DNA from: Paramoeba atlantica
Lineage: Eukaryota; Discosea
NCBI GenBank assembly: GCA_977017575.1
Contig: CDRNVI010000054.1
Span: forward strand, 62,001 to 126,000
Length of the DNA stretch: 64,000 bases
Direction of reading: 5' to 3'
Shown: positions 58,345 to 64,000 of the stretch, piece by piece
How the letters are laid out: each line of letters opens with the position of its first letter
How positions within the stretch are numbered: the first letter of the stretch is position 1
Made by a program: the position numbers and the translations under genes
The notes under the pieces: model-generated
The model's input: only the letters and a program-made list of their open reading frames with translations
Databases searched by the model: none
What the model was told of the DNA's origin: nothing

Positions 58345-59919
58345 CTAGTACAAAGGCCCAATTACATTTCCAAGAGTTTTATTTTCTTCAGATACACTTG
58401 GCTGGTGGGTTCCCGTCCGATTATTCTCGTGTGGAGGTGCATTCGATGTCTGATTTTCGCGGGGAGAAACGACAATACTCGTTGCTTGTTCGTAGATCGT
58501 CGTATCCTTTGGTGGAGATGGGCAATCGAAAAACTCATCATCAACACAAATGGGTGCTTGATCATTTGTATTTTGTGGGAATAAGGGGGTTGATGTGTTT
58601 TGGCATCTTTGATCGTGTGCAGGATTATTAGCAATGACTGTGTGTTCTTCAGGATTCTCGAAATCAGTGTCGAAGATTGGAGTTCTGTATAAGTTGTACG
58701 TTACTCCTTTTGCAATGGGCGACTCCTCACAGTGCATAATAGGTGGTGGCGTGTTCGGCGTTGGTAAGGGAGGCGGCAATGGGGACGGTGTCGAAGAGCT
58801 TCCTTTGCTTTCAAGATCTGTAGATTTTGATTCAACACTCACACCATTCAGTGCTCGTACCATCGCTCTCCGGGATGCTGTGTGCATGCTCGGACGATAT
58901 TTATGCGGAGGTGATGGCGGAAAAGAAGGCGGAGAGGGCGTTATGACCGGAGATGGCTGAGATGGCGCCGAAGGAGGCTCTGGAACTAGTGCTATGGGCG
59001 GTGTATGTTGTTTTGGCGGGGGTGTCGGGGTCGGTGATGAGACTTGGAAACAATTACGCCTGGCCCTCGTGGGGAAGCGGGACGGGAAATGTGCGGCGAG
59101 TGTGTCGTAGAAGGACGGTTTCTTTGGCGGATTCTTGACCGACTGCTTCGGCGTTGGCACCGGTGGTGGAGATAAAGGTGGCGGTGGAGGAGATCCCGGA
59201 TGACTGTGCGTCGGAGATTTGATTTGCAACGGTGCGTGAGATGGTGGAGGTGAAGACGGTACCGACTGCGACTGCGGCAGCGGTGGCGAAGGTGGCTGCG
59301 GTGGCGAAGGTGGCGGCGATTGCGGATGATGTGGCATCGGAGACGATCGCACGTGCGATGTCAGAGGCAATGGTGCCGACCGTGCCTGTGGTAACGGCGA
59401 TTGCGAATGAATTGAGGTCACAAACAACCGCGCTGACGTGTTCGATGGTAGCGGCGAACGTACCGACTGCGGATGATTCGGCAGAGAAGGTCGCAGCGAC
59501 GCGTGTGATGGTAACGGCGAAGGTGGTGCTGACTCCAACTGCTGTGGCGGCGACTGCGGATGACTTGGCACCGGAGACGGCTTATGAGAGCGCCGCGGCG
59601 TTTGGGCTGGCGGCGAGGGCGGCACCGGCTGCGGTTCCTCTGGTGTTTGCTTCTTTGGCGGAGACATCGGCAGCGGCAACGCTGGAGGTGGCGACCGATG
59701 AGGCGTATGTGGAGGAGATGGCGGTGGAGCGGGCGAGGGCGGCGAATGCGCGAGCGGCGGCTGGAGTGTTGGTGGTGGTGGTGGCGGCGGCGGTGGCGGA
59801 AGCGGTGGCGGCGGAGGTCGCTCCTCGGGTACTTTCTTCTTTCGCCGGGAAGGTGGCAGCGGTAGGACCTCTGGAGCTACTCCAGTGTCCTTCGCCCTAC
59901 TGCGGGTGAACATGCCCAT
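58345..59919 (-). pseudogene. LINE II N-terminal Pro-rich region (truncated)
   Basis: Continues from MGMFT at 61552-61539 after the SINE-like insertion; the duplicated MGMFT at 59919 gives an apparent start. Very Pro/Ser/His-rich (residues about 30-300) with PSMHTASRRAMVRALNGVSV (about 58840-58900), also seen in the copy at 50560. It ends at about 58345 without the small domain, RT or RLE. Confidence 0.75.
59906..59919 (+). repeat. Target duplication of the SINE-like repeat
   Basis: GTGAACATGCCCAT, exactly repeated at 61539-61552. It covers the LINE II start codon region. Confidence 0.85.
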
Positions 59920-61538
59920 GATGATGATGATGTATTGGGCCTTTTGACTCCGAAAAGTTATGGCCCCTCAACTCCCCAAACGGGCAGTCCGAATACGTCT
60001 TGCGACGTATCCGGAGAGCCAGCCATAGAAAGCTACGGCTGACCTCCGCTTGGAGAGGAATTAGGTTACAGCTAGGGAGGTGGGGTGCTCTATACCCCTG
60101 CGCCTTAGGTAATGCAAATAAGGCGCCCCTTGACCAAAAAAACCACTCTATCTTTTGAGGGTGGATAAAAAAAACACAAACACATTCCAAAGATTAGCCC
60201 GAATGGCACCCACCCTAGTTTCTTAGTACCTTGTTATATTCGGTACCGGGCGGTGCCACCCATTCTAGGTTGCCAGAATGACATCCACCCTAATTATTTG
60301 GCTAGGGGGGACCTTCGATGAATCTTCATCGAAGTTGTTTTTGATTTTTTTTGACTTTTTTAACTTTTTTTTTTTGAACGAATTTTTCCATTGGCTGTTG
60401 AAAACACGTTGCATGAAACATATAATTTCATTTTAAATTCAATAATTTTTTGTTTTTTTGTCTGAATTCTGACTTTCCGTTTTCTTTCACATTTTGGCTT
60501 GGGGGTACGTTCGTTGATTTCTCAACGAACGTACCCTGTGACCGTAAAAAATCTGCAGGACCTTAGAGGGAGGAGGAAGAAAGGCCCAACTGATAACTAC
60601 TTGATAATCTTGATAATCTTGACCAACTACCTTGATAACAAATTTTAGTACCCATTCGTGGGAAGCAATTGGCGAAGCCCAACTACCTTGATAACAAATT
60701 TTAGTACCCATTTTGGCCGCGCGGGGGCCCTCGCGTGAGCGGGGGTGCGCGCGGCCGCGAAACGGCGAGGGCCCGCGTGAGCGGGCCTGAGCCGTACCCC
60801 GCGTAGGGTTCCCCTGTGCGTCGTTAGTGGGAAGCAATTTGCGAAGCTCACTGAATTTCGTAGTTTTCGCTACGCAGGCGTTGTCAACGTATATAGAGAA
60901 GTGTAGGATACTGAACGCACGGAAAATGAAAATCAAAAAAAATTCTTGGATGTTCCACAAAAGTCCTTGACTTATGCAAAAGTCCTTGATTTCCACCGTA
61001 AATTTCCGTTCGTTGAGCACTCAACGAAAATCCGGCACTTCGTTGAGTACTCAACGAAAATCCTGTGTTTACCCCTTCCGCAGGATTGTCGCTTAAAATA
61101 TTTATATGGATCAGTCAAAAACGCTTCGATGAAGATAAACTGAAGAAACGGTGAAATTCCTCTACGAGCCTTCACAAAACACTTCGATGAAGCACCAAAA
61201 AAGTCAAAATGTCTATATGGATCCGCGAAAAACGTTTGCGTGAAGATTTGAAAAAATAAAAAAAAAGTCAAAAACACCTTCGATGAAGATTCATCGAAAG
61301 TGTACAACTTTCAATGTGCTTCATCGAAAGTTGTACACTTTCGATGAAGCTTCATCGAAGGTCCCCCCTACCCAATTATTTAGTGCCTCGTTTTACTGGC
61401 ACCGGGTAGTGTCATCCATATTGTATTCATCGGATTCACCCTAGTTCTTTAGCGCCTTGTTATGCGACGCCGGGTGAGTTAGCTCGGGAAGCTGGGATCG
61501 CTAAGTCCCATCATCCGACATAAGCCGGATGCCCTGAC
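59920..61538 (-). repeat. Full SINE-like repeat (537 bp) carrying an inverted-repeat insertion
   Basis: Read on the minus strand: 5' GTCAGGGCATCCGGC (61538), three hairpin modules (arms GCGTC/GGCGC, GTGCC/GGCAC, GTACC/GGTAC), a T-rich stretch, the GGCGCC/GGCGC region around 60120, an ACGTCGCAAGACGT hairpin (about 59996-60009), and a CAT tail (59920-59933). Flanked by exact 14-bp duplications in LINE II coding DNA. No open frame. Modules 1 and 2 are on the far side of the inserted 60300-61373 element. The tail type and shared modules suggest mobilisation by RTE LINEs. Confidence 0.85.
60300..61373. mobile_element. Inverted-repeat DNA element (MITE-like) with 8-bp duplication
   Basis: The termini GGCTAGGGGGGACCTTCG and its inverse (right end ...GTCCCCCCTACCC) match over about 34 bases with two or three differences. 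AATTATTT flanks it on both sides (60292-60299 and 61374-61381) and occurs once in the uninterrupted SINE-like copy (37058-37065). The interior is non-coding, with many palindromes of TTCGTTGA/TCAACGAA and CTTCGATGAA/TTCATCGAAG type, a 33-base direct repeat (about 60630 and 60680), and a GC-rich block (about 60715-60790). An 8-bp duplication fits hAT, P, Merlin and some other superfamilies; I cannot choose. Confidence 0.85.
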
Positions 61539-61600
61539 GTGAACATGCCCATAACGGGGGGTTAATAATATTAAAAACAACAACAACCACAAGGTACAGA
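61539..61600 (-). other. LINE II 5' end with spliced-leader remnant
   Basis: On the minus strand TCTGTACCTTGTGG (61587-61600) matches the SL 3' end with one change, then a short leader and ATGGGCATGTTCAC (61552-61539), where the SINE-like repeat is inserted. The LINE continues at 59919. Upstream DNA (61601 on) is another LINE II, so this is a 5' insertion junction within the SL. Confidence 0.75.
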
Positions 61601-62590
61601 GTTCTTCGGCTGGTGGCCGTTCAGTGGACTCGTTTCCTTCCGGGTTTTGGCTTGGTTGCAAGTACGAAGTTTCGGCTAGAGCTGATGGTAGGTTTGTTCG
61701 CTCCATTGCGGAAAACTTTGACTTGTTAAATGCAGCCTCACGGATGAATTCTGAGGGTGTTAATCCCAGGCCGCCTTTCCGAATCGGCAGTCTGGCCCAA
61801 GAAATTTGCTTGACGGTTAACTTTCCAAACCATTTCTCAAGAACTTCGTTTACTTTGGCATCGAATTGTTGTGTTACTTCCAGTGTCACCTCTGGGTCGT
61901 GAACTCTTATTTGATATCTATGTCTCACGTTGACACATCTCGACAGTAACAGGAGAGATATGTTGTGCGCCCCCATTGTTTCAAGTCGCCGAAAAGCCGC
62001 ACGTGATTTATTAAGTGTGGATAAGAGTTTCTCGCTAACGCGGTTTTTGTCCCCTACAAAGGCCCCTAGAGTTTTTATGGCTTCAGACTCATTCTGAATC
62101 CCCTCCAACTCAAGCGACTTCGGTAAGGCAAGCCTTTGGTGACCGGCAAGCCATACACACTTTTGAGGTGCCATATCAATCATTTTGGAGATCATTAGTT
62201 CTTTGAGCCTTTGGTAAGCGCTTTCTAACATTCCAGGGTCCGTAGCAGCGAAGTTGATATCATCTATGAAAGCGTAAATCTTAAGCGTAGGAAACTCTTG
62301 AGCGATGGTGGCTAGAATAGGTTGCATGAAAGTACAGAAAAGCATTGACGACAGCGGCGACCCTTGGCGAACACCGGCTGAGCTTTTCAAGATTGCCTTA
62401 AGCTCTCCATTTCTTCCATAGTAGAGAAGTTCGGACGGGTTGCAATATTCGGCGGCGAATAGTCTTTGAAATGGACGCAGCGAAGCAAAGGCGAATAACG
62501 CTTTGGCTATTTCGTCGCGAGACGGCGAGTTAAACGCGTTGCGAAGATCTACCGATAGTATTGCACAACCATCTTGGTAGTGTTTGAGGA
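61601..62590 (-). pseudogene. LINE II RT fragment
   Basis: CAILSVDLRNAFNSPSRDE (motif A), SSAGVRQGSPLSSMLFCTFM (motif B), AFIDDINFAA (motif C, YIDD to FIDD, about 62260-62290), NVRHRYQIRVHDPEVTLEVT and LPIRKGGLGLTPSEF, to RPPAEEL at 61601. Lost at the 5' side at about 62590, and at the 3' side by the SL-bearing LINE II. The interior is open. Confidence 0.8.
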
Positions 62591-62734
62591 AGAGGAGGAT
62601 GGGAGTAGCTCGGCTAGCGCATCGTCTTTGGCTAGGAAAGAGCAAGTAACTAGGTGGAAGAAGCAAAGTGAAAGAAGAAGCAAAGTGAGAGAAGACTGGG
62701 GGAGGGAGAGTATTCGAACACACTTAGTGACCTT
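62591..62734. other. Spacer between two LINE fragments
   Basis: Purine-rich DNA with GAAGAAGCAAAGTGA repeated twice (about 62658-62690). No gene. It probably holds the 3' UTR of the next LINE I. Confidence 0.4.
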
Positions 62735-64000
62735 CTAGAAGCGAAGTCCACCTATCCAGTTATCCTTCGGAATGTACTCACGTAGTTGAGATACCACCGT
62801 GTATGCGGACATCTTTTCAAGCTCAAGTTGAAATCCCTGTCGTACATTGTCGTAGTTCATTTTTGCGCGCTGCGCTATTGCCTTCAAAAGTGCCTTGGTG
62901 TCATTGTGTAGAAGGCCACAGTCTGAGGTGGCCAGACAACGGAAGTATTCACTATCGACACCCTTTTCGGAGACATATTTCTTGATTTTTCGATCGATCG
63001 CTTGTTGTATGAGTGCTGAACTGGTCTGTTTCGCGTAACTGTTGCAACAGGTGTGCACCACCGTGAAGTCATAGAGCACTTCCCCCATGTGTGGCCACAT
63101 GATGGCGAGATCAGGTCCCGAGCGGATACGGCGTGCTTTACATGGATGCTGTTCGGCTACGTCGGCGGCGATGGAGCATTTACATTTGGTGCAGTAATAT
63201 GAGGAGTGAATGCGCGGTTCAGTGATGTTCGGAAGACCTGCTTTGGAACATAACTCTGATAGGTAGCGGACGATGTGGGAATGTTTGCGTGTGCAGTTCA
63301 TACCAGAGCAACGAGAGCAGCCTGCAACATGTGGAATGATGCTGGATGGGGATTCTTGGGTGCAGCATCCAGGGCATGTGACTTTGGCAGGAGCTTGGGG
63401 TAAACTGATTCCTAACCGCATCATGAGTGTGTATCGAAATAAATAAGGATTGATATAATTGCTCGTGCTTTCGAGATGCAAGTTGTTCTCCATAGTGCGT
63501 TTCATTACAAGCTCCAATTGCGAATTCTTCCGTAGCTCGTAAGCCTTCTTTTCGTGTTCTTCTTTCATCTTTTTTTTCAGCAGCTTCTGGGCGACTTCAC
63601 TACGACTTTGTCCGTTGGCGTGTACTTTATCTCCACCTTTTATACCTACTGGAGCGTTATTGGGTTTTGGGTGCTCAACAATAGATTTCCGGGCAGTTTC
63701 AAAGTAGTATTTCTGCTTCAAAGTCGAGGAGATCAATCCTAGGCCGCCTAGTTTCTGAGGAAGTACCGCTAGTTGCAAGGCTTGTGTGTCAGCTCCGCAC
63801 CATTTCTTAAGAACTTGTTGAACGTGGTCTTCGAAGGCTTCGGCTAGCCGCGTGGTTGCTTCCGGACGATGAACTCGCATATGATAATCTTGTCGCGGAA
63901 TTGTGCATCGACGTAGAATTGCGAGGGACAGATTGCTTGGACCCATTAGCAGGAGTCGACGGAAGAGGCATTTGTGTTTTTCCATCTTCCGTAGAAGAAG
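62735..64000 (-). CDS. LINE I C-terminal part (RT thumb, zinc fingers, RLE), continues beyond window
   Basis: Open to the window edge. Thumb EKHKCLFRRLLLMGPSNLSL, IPRQDYHMRVHRPEAT, then YINPYLFRYTLMMRLGISLP, CPGCCTQESPSSIIPHVAGC and CTKCKCSIAADVAEQHPC fingers, nuclease RSGPDLAIMW...VLYDFTVVHTC (about 63050-63125), and C-terminal YIPKDNWIGGLRF with the stop at 62735. It has the intact Ser that is TAG in the copy at 31573. RT palm motifs lie outside the window. Confidence 0.88.
   Translation of the reverse strand, partial: LLLRKMEKHKCLFRRLLLMGPSNLSLAILRRCTIPRQDYHMRVHRPEATTRLAEAFEDHVQQVLKKWCGADTQALQLAVLPQKLGGLGLISSTLKQKYYFETARKSIVEHPKPNNAPVGIKGGDKVHANGQSRSEVAQKLLKKKMKEEHEKKAYELRKNSQLELVMKRTMENNLHLESTSNYINPYLFRYTLMMRLGISLPQAPAKVTCPGCCTQESPSSIIPHVAGCSRCSGMNCTRKHSHIVRYLSELCSKAGLPNITEPRIHSSYYCTKCKCSIAADVAEQHPCKARRIRSGPDLAIMWPHMGEVLYDFTVVHTCCNSYAKQTSSALIQQAIDRKIKKYVSEKGVDSEYFRCLATSDCGLLHNDTKALLKAIAQRAKMNYDNVRQGFQLELEKMSAYTVVSQLREYIPKDNWIGGLRF

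Noticed and set aside
58953-59909. Long plus-strand open frames rich in Ala/Val or Arg/Trp opposite LINE II (also 22612-23085 minus and 50253-50729 plus)
   Set aside because: They are complements of the Pro-rich microsatellite-like coding tract. No motifs, and composition alone explains the lack of stops.

Overview
The window is a eukaryotic, retrotransposon-saturated segment with no convincing host protein-coding gene. Several insertions begin with all or part of an exon-like sequence whose core is ACAGTTTCTGTACCTTGTTG. From memory, this closely resembles the 3' half of kinetoplastid and diplonemid spliced-leader (SL) exons. The elements are also a euglenozoan-like mixture: LINEs with a restriction-like endonuclease (RLE), and tyrosine-recombinase (DIRS/VIPER-like) elements. 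I therefore infer a euglenozoan, probably a kinetoplastid or diplonemid relative. This rests on recalled SL sequences and was not checked by search.

Five element classes account for most bases. (1) RLE-LINEs in two subfamilies, 'I' (1-3195, 13783-15472, 29118-31959, 62735-end) and 'II' (22673-27544 intact, plus many broken copies). (2) DIRS/VIPER-like elements with the order gag, tyrosine recombinase (YR), RT-RNase H: copy C (4603-12911), E (18977-20337), A (38554-44565) and B (44566-48945), plus a short gag-bearing element F (56986-58340). (3) APE-endonuclease, RTE-like LINEs: RTE1 (7351-11440), RTE2 (20338-22020), RTE3 (51532-56099). (4) A SINE-like repeat built of covarying hairpin modules (59920-61538, 36751-37098, 38434-38553, 22472-22579). 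(5) A small terminal-inverted-repeat DNA element (60300-61373, partial copy 22021-22277). There is also an RT-less RLE element (15940-17598) and pieces of a second RLE-LINE family (18062-18888).

Nesting can be read at base level. LINE II (3369-13574) is split by DIRS C at an AATT site, and DIRS C is itself split by RTE1. A plus-strand LINE II (50976-51531 and 56100-56503) is split by RTE3 with an 11-bp target duplication, and RTE3 is split by another LINE II with a 9-bp duplication. A minus-strand LINE II (61600 to 58345) is split just after its start codon by the SINE with a 14-bp duplication, and the SINE is split by the inverted-repeat element with an 8-bp duplication; the empty site survives in another SINE copy at 37058-37065. 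DIRS A and B lie tail to tail with abutting inverted repeats.

The most interesting threads are: retroelements of three kinds carrying a spliced leader (sometimes stacked) at their 5' ends, implying mobilisation of trans-spliced mRNA; an RT-less SL-to-poly(A) element encoding zinc fingers plus an RLE nuclease; the modular, covarying RNA hairpin shared by the SINE and RTE 3' ends; and DIRS-like elements in which the whole YR gene is overprinted by an open frame continuing into RT, always -1 relative to gag.
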